The position numbers and the translations under genes are program-made. This document shows positions 34,301-47,187 of a stretch of DNA of 64,000 bases, one piece after another. Location of the stretch: contig CM041465.1 of assembly GCA_023213395.1 (NCBI GenBank), positions 84,699,741 through 84,763,740 on the forward strand. Reading direction: 5' to 3'. A model generated the notes under the pieces. The model did no database searches and was not told the DNA's origin. It was given only the letters and a program-made list of their open reading frames with translations. This DNA comes from Cycas panzhihuaensis. Its lineage: Eukaryota; Cycadophyta. How positions within the stretch are numbered: position 1 is the stretch's first letter; each line of letters begins with the position of its first letter.

Positions 34301-35939
34301 ACCTCTTTCACACCTATAAATCCTTTTAAAATAAGAGTGTTTACTTGGTTGTAATTAAGGCCAAGCTATACAATGTTATAAATGTATTTAAGTATCTTAG
34401 TGGTATCTTTCCAATATGACATTGTAGGCTATGACATGTACCTTGAGTAAATCCTAACTACATATAAAATATCTGAGTGAGTATAAGATAAATCAAACTC
34501 ACCACTTGTTGTCTATAAAGTGTGGGATTAAAAGATTTGTCTTGTTCATCCATTATTAGCTTAGTCGTAGTCTCCATAGGTATATGCAAAGGTTTGTAGT
34601 CACTTATTCTAAACCACTACAAGAGCTCATTCATATACTTGGATTATGATAAGAATATTTATCTTGGTTCTTGCCACACTTCAATTCCAAAGAACTAATG
34701 AAGCAACCTAAAGGCAATAATCTCGAAGCTACGTTTAAGTTCATGCTAAAGACTAAAAATACATTCATTATCATTCCTAATGATTGCCAAGTCATTAATA
34801 TATAAAATAATGATGGTGATCAAATTATTATAGATCATAATATAGACATCAAGATTAGAGGATGAATGAATAAATCTATGCTTAATGAAGAAAGCGTCAA
34901 TTTTAGTATACCAGGCACGAGGTATCTACTTGAATCCATAAAGTGCTTTCTTGAGTTTACAAACTAAGTGTTCATTTTTAGGTATAATATAACTAGGAGG
35001 TTGACTTAAGAAAACTTCTTTAGCAAGTTATCTATTAAGGAAGGTACTCTTCACATATAATATACATGCTATTTAAATTGAGCTATAAGTGACATCATCA
35101 AATGAAATATAGTCATGTTGGCTACTAGGATAAAGGTTTCTTCATAGTTAACCCCCTCTTGTTATTTGAATCCTTTTGCAACTAGTCAATCTTTATATTA
35201 CTTGATAGAGCCATCAGCATAAAACTTTATCTTATATAGCCAGTGATAATCAATTAGTTTTTTGCTAAGTGGCAACTCTGTAAACTCCTATATGTTGTTT
35301 TTTTTTTATGGAGTTCATCTCTTTATCCATAGTAGCTTGCCACATTTGGTCTTAGACTACCTCCTCAAATATGGAAGGCTTAGTAATATCAAGAACATAT
35401 GTTATTAAGGCATCATTTGTGGAATGCCTAAGTCTTGATTCTCGTTTGGGAGTTATAAGAGGTAGTGGAGAATCTTTTATCATTGACCACTTGGGAAGTT
35501 TTTTGATACTTTGAGCTTTAACATTGAGATCATTTGGTGATAAGGGTGGTACTACAAAGGTGACAGTTAAGGTAGAGGATGAAATAGGAAGAGCTGAGGA
35601 AGAACATGGAGTATAGGAGATATATGGTATAGAAGGATCCATAATAAGTGCTAGAGGAGCTTTTGACATAACATCATCATTGGAGATCAACTAAATCTAA
35701 GAAGGATCCAAGTCTTAGTTGTCCTTAGTAAATATAACATCTTGAGATATACGAGATTATCTTTCGATTGGATCATACAACTTATAAGCTTTACATTCAG
35801 GTACATGATCTATGAATATGCATTTTAGGCTCTTATTGTCTAACTTTTTCTATTTTCTTTAGGAATAAATATGTAGGATGTACAACTAAATGTTCTAAGA
35901 TGCTAAACTATAGGCTTAAAGCCTAACCAAGCCTCCTCA
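34300..35939 (-). pseudogene. Ty1/copia relic B, 3' part (integrase end, linker, RT, RNase H)
   Basis: From 35939 downwards: the integrase C-terminal stretch EEAWFGFKP, SYIFIPKENRKS; then a Ser/Pro linker (35690-35352); then RT with WQATMDKEMNSIKK and DYHWLYKIKFYADGSIKYK (35340-35210) and further RT sequence; then a copia RT/RNase H block near 34500-34360 (LSYTHSDILYVVRIYSRYMS, SYWKDTTKILKYI). Many stops. It continues, across Tat element 3, the integrase that ends at 52826: the codons on either side join in frame when one copy of the target duplication is removed. Confidence 0.83.
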
Positions 35940-35944
35940 TATGT

Positions 35945-38135
35945 TGTTTCCTAACTTTTAGGAATAGGTTTAGGTATGCTAGTAAATAGATAAGTGCAGG
36001 TATACTTCTTAATCCTTTTTAGATCTTTTTAGTTCATATTTAATTTTAGATAGTTGATGTGTGCTTAGTTTGACTATTTGGTTGATTATTCATACACCCC
36101 TCTATGTCGATGATAAGTGCAATTTTAGTCGATAGCTATTTAGTCCACCCATCAGGCATTCTAGGCTAGAAATGGTATCACCCCCATATAACTTTGTTTA
36201 CTTATCGATCTATGCCTTACTTTTACCTATTGGGTTGTGTTTTCTTTATTTTCCCACTTGTTATTAAATGTGCCTTATCCTAAGGTTTGCCATTAGAGAG
36301 TTTATAGCTGTTTGCATGATTATTTATTGCAAAAATATTAAATTATTGCATACTATAATAATTTATGCTTGTAATAGTGGTACTATGAAGTACTTCACAA
36401 TATCGTAAATATATTTATGGTATAACTATCACAAACCTAGATTTATGTTTTATAATGATATTTAGCTCATAAATGCTTGATTATTAAGCATGGATAGGTT
36501 GCATCAACCCCAGGTTAGTCGCTGTCGAAATTAAGAGGCCTAAATCTTACTTCTTCCAAGCAAAATCCCTTAAACCATAAGCAAAACTTATGGTTCTAAG
36601 TTGATGGTTTTTCTCACATTATGGGCAAAATACCACTAATCCCCTACCTTAATTTCTTCTATATAATCCCCTCTTTTTTTCCAAATGAGAGGAGAAGACC
36701 TTTGAGATTATGAGCCCCTACCATAATGATGTCAAATTTCTATAAAAACTTGAGCACTTGATCTAGTTTGCTAGTACCCACTTGGAGATTAGAAGCATAA
36801 TACCTAAAGTAATTAAGGAGTCCTTGAAGGAGAAATAATAATAGCCATTGGCCAAAGATTCTCCAAAAGTTATATGCAATCCACCTCTTACTATTGTGGT
36901 TAGTACTTCTTTCTTCATTTGTTACCATCATCATGCCATGATTAGGGAAGGCACTTAAGTACACTTAGGGTCCCTTTATATATTAGAGGATGATAGCCAT
37001 TCTAAGCCACCTCCACCAATCATATTATTTTGTTTCTTAGCTTGGAAATTATATCTTATTTTCTGAAGGAATTTGCTTATTGTTATAGAGATATATTCAT
37101 ACTTGTAGTATTAGATTTCTTATAGGATCACTTATTTTGTAGGGCAGTAACTTGTATGAAGGAGAGAAGAAAGGCTACAAGGTTCCTAAGCTATGTATTA
37201 TTCTCCAAACAATTCATAGCAACCTTGTATGTTGGCCATCATTCTGAGGAGGTAAGGTTAATACCTTGTTTCCTTCATTTCTTCCATTTTTTGGCTTTTA
37301 TCATAGTCTCTTTTCTTGTCATAGTCCATTCGATAAGCATAAATGTTTCCAAAATTTCCCTATAATTAGTTAGTAGCATCTATGTTCCTTTCTTTTACTC
37401 CATTAGAAGCATTATTGATGCGTTCAAGAGGAGATCATGGTTACTCCAACTGTCATACCTCTAGGTATGCCTCTTTGGCTTTTAGTTATCATTATATTTT
37501 GTCATAAAAAAAAAAAAGAAAAAGAAAAATATGGGGTTAGGTCATCTTCTTTACTCCCCCCTTCTCTTTTCATCTTTTCTTGTTTAAAAAGAAATAGAAA
37601 AAAAAAACAAAGAAAGATTTTTATTTTATTTCTTTTTCTTCATCATTTACATACATATTGCACTCATAATAAGGAAAGGCACTAAATTAATTGCATATTA
37701 TCTTGTTGCAAACCCAAGACAAGAAGAGGGATCATGTTGTTGTGAGTCCTAAATCCATAAGAGGACATATAATAGAAGCTAGAATTAGAGTAGTGATTAT
37801 TTGTATTCAAAATAAAAAATCATATAACTTGCATTAGGTGTATGTGATGCCTTTCCCTTAGTTGGATCTAGTTTTTGGCAAGAATAACAAAAGATTTATC
37901 ATGACACTACCATAGACTAACCTTGACACATATGCATATATATTCCATTTGCCCATAGTTTATATTTCCAAATCATCTACATAGGTCCTCTTATAATAGT
38001 ACTCAAGAAGCACACAGATACTCAAGTTGGCATCATAAGATTTACCTACCCATGTTAAGCCTCTTATACCCTAGGCCTTGCATTCAAACTAAAGGTGTAG
38101 TCATCTTATCCTATCCAACCCTTTGGAGCATTTCA
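35945..38135 (+). repeat. 5' LTR of Tat element 3
   Basis: Begins TGTTTCC and ends CATTTCA. A TATATAAT box at 36660-36667 followed by CCCCTCTTTTTTT is conserved in the partner LTR at 46591-46598. Upstream, at about 36370-36430, are degraded GGTACT/AGTACT half-sites like those in the other family LTRs. It is shorter than the partner because that LTR has two extra blocks. Open frames in it (for example 37437-37685, Lys-rich) are not genes. Confidence 0.82.
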
Positions 38136-38148
38136 CTAGCAACTGTAT

Positions 38149-38162
38149 TGGCGACCCACTAG
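38149..38162 (+). other. Primer-binding site of Tat element 3
   Basis: TGGCGACCCACTAG lies 13 bases after the 5' LTR end and shares TGGCGACC with the primer site of Tat element 2, supporting the same tRNA class (probably Arg). Confidence 0.6.
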
Positions 38163-39529
38163 TAGAAAACCCTTTGAAATTCTTTTAGGCATTCTATTCA
38201 CTTCATCCCTTACATGGACTAACCCCCTTAGAGATTGAACTATCCTACTCTCGCATTGAATTGAGTCACCGAGTGTCACCAATGGAGGAATATCTATCTG
38301 ATTACATTTATAATTTGTATGCCCAAGATTGGTCTCACTTCAAGGCCCCATATCCATATGAGGATCCCACCCATGTTGGTATGGACCTATTGTATCATGC
38401 CTATGAGTAACCTTAGGCTTACCATGACCCTATGGCTCCTCATGCATATGTCATCAAGGGTCCTCAACCTCAAGACCTTATAGGCTCCTATTCCCCTTCT
38501 ATTTTACTTGTTAATAAGGGGAGCATGCCCCTTCTCTTAACTAGACCCACACCCTACCTTGGGATGTGGTTGAGGCCTTGAGGGTGCACTTTAAAGTAGT
38601 AGCATATCAAGCTTCCTCGGGATGGGTACATTAACTAATTTTTAGTTCAACAACGACCTCTTTAATTATCCCCCCCACCCCCACCCCCACGTCCACTCAA
38701 GTAACCACATCCTTTCTTAGGAGGTCACATCTTCACCCCTTTTTATGGGTTCCCCATTAAATGAAGAGACACCTTGAGGTATGCAACTCACTCAATCCAT
38801 GATGGGCATGCCTCCCCTACAAACATCCATTCCAAAACCAAGTATGGCTTTTGTCCCCTCACTTTTCACCACCATTCCTCCACATCCCTAACACTTAGGA
38901 CAAGGAGGACTAGTCCCCATTAAACCTTGCCTAAGGCATAGGGACCTCTCTCTTTACATTCCCCTAGGGTATACATCACAACCTTGGGCCCTAAGGGTTT
39001 GAACTCCTTACTTACTTATAGGGTAGACCCACTTCATCCCTATGGGGTTTCACTCCTATAAGAGGGCCTTTTGGCCAAAATCCATTATCCCATCCTTCCT
39101 CCTAAATATCTCAATCCATCCCACCTTTGGTCCCCTCTCAAGGAGGACTAGTGGCACCCCATATGCCACCTCACTATACCTTTGTTCCTCTAAGGGCATC
39201 AACCCATGTCCTCTCTATCTATGCTATGCAACTGTATTATGGGCTGAGAGGTCCTCACCTACCTCCTTACTTGACCTATACATATTCAAGATCTATTCCT
39301 TGTACCAATTAGGAGGCACCCCCATGCTGTATCTTCCTATGTCCCTTATTAGTAGGGACATTCTCCCTATACAACTTCCCCATATCCACCATATGCTAGA
39401 GGTGGATACCCTGATGCAATACCTACCTATACTCTAACTAACTTATTAGCTCAATTATGGGTATGCTCCTTTGTTAATTCTAAGTCTAGTCCCTTGTCTA
39501 TGGAGACGTTATGTACAAACCTACCTCCT

Positions 39530-40110
39530 CATTCTCTAGAAGTGTCTAAATTTGATGGCATGTCTTCCCATGATCCTATCGATCCTGTTAGTACATTTGC
39601 CATGGCATATATCAATTACTAGGTATACGACCATATATTGATGAAGTTATTCACTAGGTCCCTCTAAGGGGATACTTTGAAATGGTTCTACTACATGCCT
39701 GCCCATTCAGTTTTAACTTTCCAACAATTAGTTGATGCTTTCATAATGTGCATGGCCATTTGAGAGTGGGGTTAAAACTCTTCTCTACTTAAACAAGGCC
39801 AAGATGAATTAAACTAAGACTTCATTTATATGTTCTATGACCTACTCCATTCCTCCAAGGTCACATTCCCAGAGGATTTGAAGAGGGATATTTTTGTGAA
39901 TCCTTTATGCCTTAAAGTTCATATGGAGGTCCTCAAAGTAGTGGTAATGACATGTGATCTAGCCATAGCCAAGTACTTGGACCTTGAGTTATTGAGATCT
40001 AAGTTGGTTTTAAAAAGAATAATAAGGACATGCAACATTGTGAGGCATTGCTTCCCCTACACAACCAAAAGGAACAACAATAATCTTCTAAACCCTCTAT
40101 CAACATGACT
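39530..40110 (+). pseudogene. Gag core of Tat element 3
   Basis: FDGMSSHDPIDPVSTFAMAY, then DTLKWFYYMPAHSVLTFQQL and, after frame damage, PEDLKRDIFVNPLCLKVHMEVL. These match block for block the gag of element 2 (FDGTSSQDPTEHVR, ALKWFYRLPAHSISSF, PEELKRDLFVNALYPEVHVEV), so the two belong to one family. Several stops are present. Upstream sequence from about 38270 is probably the N-terminal part of gag but is too decayed to delimit. Confidence 0.8.
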
Positions 40111-40984
40111 AGTAAGACCTTAGATCCCCTTACCTTTGTTGTTTACTCTTTTGAGTGAATGATAAGGGATTTAAAATTATAACCAACTTAATGTATGCCT
40201 GAGTAATACCCTTCCTCATCAGGTTATCAATAGGTGTACTATATTGCCCAAACCCCAGCACCTAAGAATAAGATTACTTCAGCTTTATAAAGGAAGAGGA
40301 TAAGACCTCCTCCTAAAAAGAAGTGGTGCACAATCCATGGTGAGTGTACCCATGATGACTCAAGGTATTAGACCCAACACTTGGAGTTGGCACTGCCATG
40401 TGATCCCCCTCCTCAAACTACATCCAAAACTAATTTGGAGCAACCTATCCATTAAGATCCATTCCCCAACCATGAGAAATAGGACCAAGGGGCGTAATAA
40501 AAATACTGATAAAGTAGGGAATGAAGGGAACCCCTTCCCACTCCTATGTAAGATTAGTCCAAGGGAAAGGGCCTAATGGATACCTCCACTCCTTTGAGCC
40601 CTATGGCTTAACCCATCTCATCCTCATAGCCCAAGACCAAGAGTAAGAGGATTATCCAGTTACTTAAGACCACTCAAGTATGTCCTATCTTGAGACCACT
40701 CAAGTATGTCTTGTCACTTAGTCACAAATAGTAAAGGAGGCCAAAGAAGCCTCCACTTCACAATAATCAAGCTCCCTGGAGAATCCCCCAATAGAGATCC
40801 TAATTATACCCAAGACTATACCAATCTAATTGGGATGTTACAACTTTAATCGAGCCATATCTCAACCCACAAGGAAAAGGAAGGATTTCTCTATCATTGA
40901 AGAACTTCATATTATCTCTATTGGGATGTCCATAATGGATGTTTTAAATAGTTATCCTGACTAAAGGGCCCTCCTCTTAAAGGC

Positions 40985-41484
40985 TTCACGGCATAACAAT
41001 GCCCCCATTTACTATGTGGGTACCTCCTCATGTAGGTCACCTTATCATATTCAACACACGTGACCTGCCTTCAGCCAAGGATAGGCAACTCCGTTGGTAC
41101 TATCCTTCTACTATCATGATCAAGATGCCTAAGTTTGCTTTGAAGAGGACCATTATAGACAATGGTTCTTTCATAAATGTAATACCCATGTATATGTTGG
41201 AAAAATTAGGCATTGAAGCTCTCCAACTTGTCTCTTGAAAATGCCAAGGGTATAATAGAAGTAAGAAGGCACCTTTAGGGAGAGTAATCCTACCACTTAC
41301 TCTCAAAGATAAGACTATCTCCATTAAGATCATTGTCTTGGATATTGATATAGATTACAATCTACTCCTTAGGCAACCTTGGTTAGATCGCATTGAAGTA
41401 GTTTACTCTTTACTTTGGGGACAACTCAAATTTATCCATAAGGGACAAGTGAGAGTTGTGGCTCATGAGCTTCCAACTCCTTAA
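40985..41484 (+). pseudogene. Retropepsin of Tat element 3
   Basis: FNTRDLPSAKDRQLRW, FALKRTIIDNGSFINVIPMYM (active-site Asp in a D-N-G form), KAPLGRVILPLTLKDKT, DIDYNLLLRQPWLDRI and LKFIHKGQVRVVAHE follow one another as in element 2. One stop (after LQLVS, at about 41238) interrupts the frame. Linker sequence shared with element 2 continues to about 41830, ending in decayed DNA. Confidence 0.82.
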
Positions 41485-41839
41485 ACATATCCACCCACTT
41501 GCCACACTATCTTCAATACTAGAGATAGTGGTCTTGATGAGCCCCATCCTTCCCTTAAGGACCTTTTCCAAGGCCCTAACTCATATCAAGATGAGGATCC
41601 ACCTCCACTTAAACCAAATTTGGTTTGTTTAATCCCTATTAGTATAGGTATTTATGGTTACCTAACTGTCCTTAATGATCTTAAGTTAGATGTTGAGGGC
41701 TATGAGCCCTTGCCATGGTAAGTAGCCTTTATTTCCCACACACTTAGGGAACCATCATATAAGGATGTTTCCCATCCTTTTGGTCCTTCCTTAAAGACCC
41801 ATGAGCATCTCCCTAAGCCCCCCAACTTATGCTAGCCTA

Positions 41840-43922
41840 TACATTTACCCCTTCCTCGAACAACCAATCAAGTGAACTCCACTTAATACATTACTCATCT
41901 AGACATTGCCCTATAATTTTGATATACTACTACTTTTCGTTCTAGGCCTTTATCTTATGCTAAGACCCATATGACTCCCCTACCCTAAACTCTAAACAAG
42001 GTTTAGTGTGTATAGGATCTCTCATACCTTATCACTTCATCGCTTGGTTTAGGCTAAGCCCTTCCTACCCATGACTTAGTTTGTGAATCTGAGTCACCAT
42101 GGACCCACTACCTATGACTTGTTTATATCCACTCCTTTTCATAAGTCAGCACATGATCTATGCTCCCATACCCTATCTCTTCATTTTGGACACATCCCAT
42201 TTAGACCTATTTAGTAATTTTAGTAGCTCTCATTTGCCCTCATTAGGAGCAATTGATCTAGTATGAGCTTAAACTCCTAACTAAGATCTAATATGAGCCT
42301 AAACTACTAGTTATGCTCTAGAATAGGCCTAAACTACTAAACCCCACTTTGAAATAAGCCTAAATTACCTTTGTTTATGATGCCCATTGACCCCATTAGG
42401 AGCATGGCACCACACTATGCCCATTACATACCCCATCCTTTATCATAGGCAAGTATATCACCCTACATGGGCACCTAGCTTTGAAACGAGCCTAAACTAC
42501 TTTCATTCATGGAATCTGTTATCCCCATAGTAGGCACCATGCCACATTATACTTATTACTTTATTATGATCCTTAGGCACTAGTCAGAGCCTACTCCATA
42601 AGGGAATTATACTCTGTCATGAGTATAAACTATCACATGTAAATACTATTCATAAAATTATTTTTAAAAAAATATAAAATACAAAAAAAACCAAAAAAAA
42701 AGAAAATTACTTTTTATGTTTTTACACCCACAATGTGTGGCTCTTCTTTGCACCCTTAATAGTGCCATGTTCTACATAATGAGCCTCCCTCTCCTATGGG
42801 CATTCCCCATAATGGGCATGGGACTCCTCCATGAGTATAAATTGGTATAGTAAGTGACCTATCATATCTCCCATTAGTGCTTATAGCCCACGGGATCATA
42901 TCTTCATGCTCATCATATATTTAGTTCCCATATCAACTTGTTGGTTATTAGGTATCACTTGACCTATACTTTCTCATTGTCTATGTTAGCTTTGTTGCTT
43001 TTGATGCTACTCCTTATGCCCTAATTATGCCTTTAACTCAGTTCTTCTTAGAACTTGGCCTCCTTTAACCACATTGTCAACTTGTAGGTCTCTCTTACTA
43101 CCCTTTCCATTATCAACTAAACTCTTAGGTGCCTTGGCTCCCCTTTCCTAGCATCATCAGCATACTACTTTTCATATTAAGCATTACTTTAATAGTTTTT
43201 ATACCTTTTTCTCCTCATTTGTTTCACCTAAGATTTGGTCTACTACACTTTTAGCTTAGACAAGAGTCTATGGTTATTTCTTGTATGCTCTTTGTTGTAG
43301 TTAGATGCCTTAGTTCTCCATGGTCATTGACTTGAGGACCCTACTCCATGCATGTCCCACAACTGATGCTCAGGATTGTCATATGACTTGCCTTTTACAC
43401 CCTACAGTTCAATCCTCTCTAATAAGTGCTCACTACTTGATGTTAATTCTATTAAAATATTATTGCTATGGTAACTCTCTTAGTATCCATATGGTTTTGT
43501 TAGATATATTAAATGCTTTGCAAGTGTTACATGGGTATAGATGTTACACTCAAGCCCCCTTTGGATATCTTATAGGGGTCTTTATTGGCCCATGGTTTAT
43601 ACCCATTATATTATAAAACTTCAAGGTGGTATCTTGTAATGTTGTGTGTATATATTCTTATGTAATGGCATATGTAAAAAGTGAGATGAGTCTTTGATAA
43701 GTCAATGAGAAGAGTTGGGCTTTATTTATCTCTATAATTCTTTAATTGTTGCTCAGATTAATAAAAGGTCTATGCTTAGACTTGAATCTCCTAGTGTTTT
43801 CTATTGAGTGCTTGGCTTATTTATTCTTTATATGGTTTATAGTTCTGTTATCATATTGCTTCTACGATTATATTTTTCTCTTCAAGTTTGATCTGCTTAT
43901 GCACCTACCTTACACTACCCAA

Positions 43923-43991
<69 letters not shown>

Positions 43992-44430
43992 CCCTTAAGA
44001 CAAAAAAAAAAAAAAGATTAAAAAAGGTATAAATAAAATAAAATAAAATAAAAATATATAAAGTAGAATACATTTTAAAGGGGCATATCTATCACCACCT
44101 TCTTAGCATCTAGGATAAGTTGCATAATAGCCTTGTCCTCACCTATAATTGGTAGGTTGGATCCAGGCATGTAAGCCATTTTGGGACCTTTAAATCTGGA
44201 TATTTGGACCCATTGTGGTCTTAATCGTGATTGCAACCTAGTTGGCATGACTATTACTTAGGTAAATCATGGAGGAGGTCATGATACTAGTATATGATCA
44301 TTCTCAAGGGCTAAGATTACTTATCGTCTTAGTCAAATTTTTATACCCACTAATGTTATTTTGTTGATTAGTTAATTCTTGCCATATCCCTTTATTCAAT
44401 GACCCTATCCTAACTTACCATTGTATTATC
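41840..44430. other. Unrecognised interior of Tat element 3
   Basis: About 2.6 kb where reverse transcriptase, integrase and the antisense gene would be expected. I see none of their motifs on either strand. Short repeated phrases such as GAGCCTAAACTACT recur at 42290-42500. It also holds an (AT)32 array at 43925-43989 and A-rich runs near 42660-42710 and 44005-44060. Confidence 0.55.
43925..43989. repeat. (AT)n microsatellite, about 32 units
   Basis: A perfect AT run upstream of the additional RNase H of element 3; the Ile-Tyr frame across it is an artefact. Confidence 0.97.
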
Positions 44431-44439
44431 CCTATGGGA

Positions 44440-44865
44440 TTGATCATCTACATAAATGGGGATAGTCGTGGGAATCCAAGGCCTTCCATTATACCCTAGA
44501 TGATTGGGGATCACCTTGGGCATACTTTAGTCTAATCTAAAGTCTACTTATTTGAAGCAACCAACAATGTCATTAAGTGTACCACCATTATAGAGGCCTT
44601 AATATATGCACTTTACTTCCAATGTGGCTCAATTACCCTATATTATAACTCCCAGATCATTATGTCCTAGCTCATTTAGGTTTACCAGATCTATTACCTA
44701 TGATTGAGGTCCTCAGTCACATATGTTAGGTCTCTTTTCACCTAGTTTTCTTCTCTTTCCATTCACCATATTCTCTGTGGACTCAGCACTGAGGTAAATA
44801 GATTGGTTAATTTCATTGTTGAGCATCGTTTACCATTGGTGGATGACTCTCCTTTAACCCATTAG
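44440..44865 (+). pseudogene. Additional RNase H relic of Tat element 3
   Basis: Homologous to 2111-2533: YINGDSRGNPRPS, then LFEATNN, TTIIEALIYALYFQCGSIT, and a terminal VEHRLPLVDDSP. The first active-site Asp (TDGG) has become Asn, the Glu block is altered, and AEAD has become TEVN, so only the fold-level similarity remains. Its position before the polypurine tract and 3' LTR is the same as in elements 1 and 2, which ties the three elements into one lineage. Confidence 0.75.
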
Positions 44866-45830
44866 GCCTCCCATTAAGATGTTGATCTAAGGGGCAATCC
44901 CCCTTAGTCTCACCTTCGAGGGGCATTTACTAATGAGGTAAAACTATAGTGATAACCCTGGGCTTATACACCCCCTTTTTGGAAGTTAAGTCATGCTACC
45001 AAGGCTTCCCATATACTTTAGTAAGAGCCTAAATTGCCACCATACTTTGCAACAAGGGTAAACTACCTTGTATAGTTGTAAATATTGGACTAGGGTATGG
45101 CTTCCATAGGTTGCATTGCTCCTTCGTATCCCATATCCTTAATCTTTTTATTTCATCATCATTTCCTTGATTCATATATTTCCTTTTATACAACTCCTAT
45201 TTATTAGAACCTAAAAATAATTTAAAAAAAAACTTTCAAAATCTTTAAAAAAACTAGTGCCATAAAAAAAATAAAAATTTATAAAATAATCAAAAATCTA
45301 AAAATAATATAAAATAACAAAATATAAAAAAAGAATAAAATATTAAAAATCAAAAAAATCCTTCCTATGAAAGGCAGTCGCTAATGAGGTAAATCTATGG
45401 CAACCTATCTTAACTCACTAAGTCTTTCTCCCTTAGGTATTTGAGGCACCACTTCATTTATTCAAGGAGTCTTAGGCTTCCAAGCCCTATACTTAAGCCA
45501 CATTGCTTACCTTATCTTACCATGGAGGTAATGCTCCCATCATTTAATGCCTTCATTTCGTACATGCTTAGGATTCATAGACATTAGCATATTTGGACCA
45601 ATCTAGTCATTAACCCATCATCCCTCCTAGCTTATACACCTCTATCATAGTTTTCTTAGGAGGTTAAACTAAGAGAAACACCCTCTAACCTATTGTTAAT
45701 GAGGCATAGTTATAGTAGCCATTGCCCCATGTTATACACATACATTTGATTGTTATTATTATTATATTTCATATCAATTATGCCAGTAGCATTTACCATC
45801 TTCTAGTTTTAGATTAAAGGGGTTCTATTT

Positions 45831-45842
45831 CCAAGGGGGTAA
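45831..45842 (+). other. Polypurine tract of Tat element 3
   Basis: CCAAGGGGGTAA directly before the TGTCTC that starts the 3' LTR; differs by one base from the tract of element 1 (2934-2945). Confidence 0.75.
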
Positions 45843-47144
45843 TGTCTCTTGGCTTCTGGAAATAGGCTTGGGTATGCTAGTAAACAAGTAAGTGTAAGTT
45901 TGATTCTTAATCCTTTTCACATCTTATTAGTTTATATTGAATTTTAGATGGTTGATGTATACTTAGTTTGCCTATTTAGTTGATTACCCATGCCCCTCTC
46001 TATGCCAATAATAAGTATGACTTTAGTCTATGGCTATTTAGTCCACCTATCAAGCATTTTAGGCTAAAAATAGTGTCTCCCTCATACTTGTAACTTTATT
46101 TCCTTATTAATCTTCATCTTATTTTCACCCATTAGGCTTTGTTTTCTTTATTTTCCTACTTGTTGTTGATTATACCTTATCCTAAGTTCTATCATTAGTA
46201 AGTTTTTAGCCTAGTTGCATGATTATTTATTACAAAAATGCTAAAATATTACATACCACTCTGATTTTTACTTGTAATAATGATACCATGAAGTACTTTA
46301 TGGTACTACATATATATTCATGGTACCATAAATATATTTGTGGTACAATTGCCACCAACCTAGATTTGGGTTTTATTATGATATGTGACTCATAAATTTC
46401 TAATTGATAGGCCTGGGTATGCCACATTGGCCCTAGCTTAGCCCATGTTAAGGTTGGGAGGCTTAAGAGGCCCAAATCTTGCTTCTCCTAAGCAATATCC
46501 CTAAAACTATAAGAAAAACTTATGGTTTTAGGTTGATGGTTTTCCCTATATTGTGGGCAGAAAATCATCAACCCCCTCCTTGATTTCTTCTATATAATCC
46601 CCTCTTTTTTTCAAAGAAGAAGATGATACCTTTGAGATTATGAGACCCTACCATAATGCTACTAAATTTTCTATAGAAACTTGAGCACTTAATCTAGTTT
46701 TTTAGTATCCACTTAGAGATTGGAAGCACAATACCTCAAATAATTTGGAAGTCCTTGAAGGAGAATAACAATAGCCATTAGCCAAAGATTCTCTAAAAGG
46801 TATAGGTAATCCACCTCTTGTTATTGTGGTTAGTCCTTCTTTTTTCATTTGTTACCATCATCATGCCATGATTATATGAGAAAATTGTAGGATCCACTAG
46901 TGAGTCTACCTTGGTTTCATAATTCTACTCCATCCATTTGGGGTATATTTCCTCTTTCCCTTCGTTTGTTGCTTTTCTTATTACCAAAATTTGTAAGATT
47001 ATGAGAGGCACCTAAGTACACTTATGGACCCTTTACATGTTAGGGGACAATATCCATTCTGAGGCACCACTACCAATCCTATTATTTTCTTTCTTAGTTT
47101 AGAAATTATATTTTGTTTCCTAGAGAAATTTTCTTCTTCTTATT

Positions 47145-47149
47145 ATATA

Positions 47150-47185
<36 letters not shown>

Positions 47186-47187
47186 TG
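47145..47187. repeat. AT and ATGT microsatellite
   Basis: A short AT run passes into seven or so ATGT units at the left edge of the 675-bp block found only in the 3' LTR of element 3. Confidence 0.9.

Noticed and set aside
37437-37685. Lys-rich small open frame that could pass for a host gene
   Set aside because: It is inside the 5' LTR of Tat element 3 and is broken in the partner LTR near 48160-48370.
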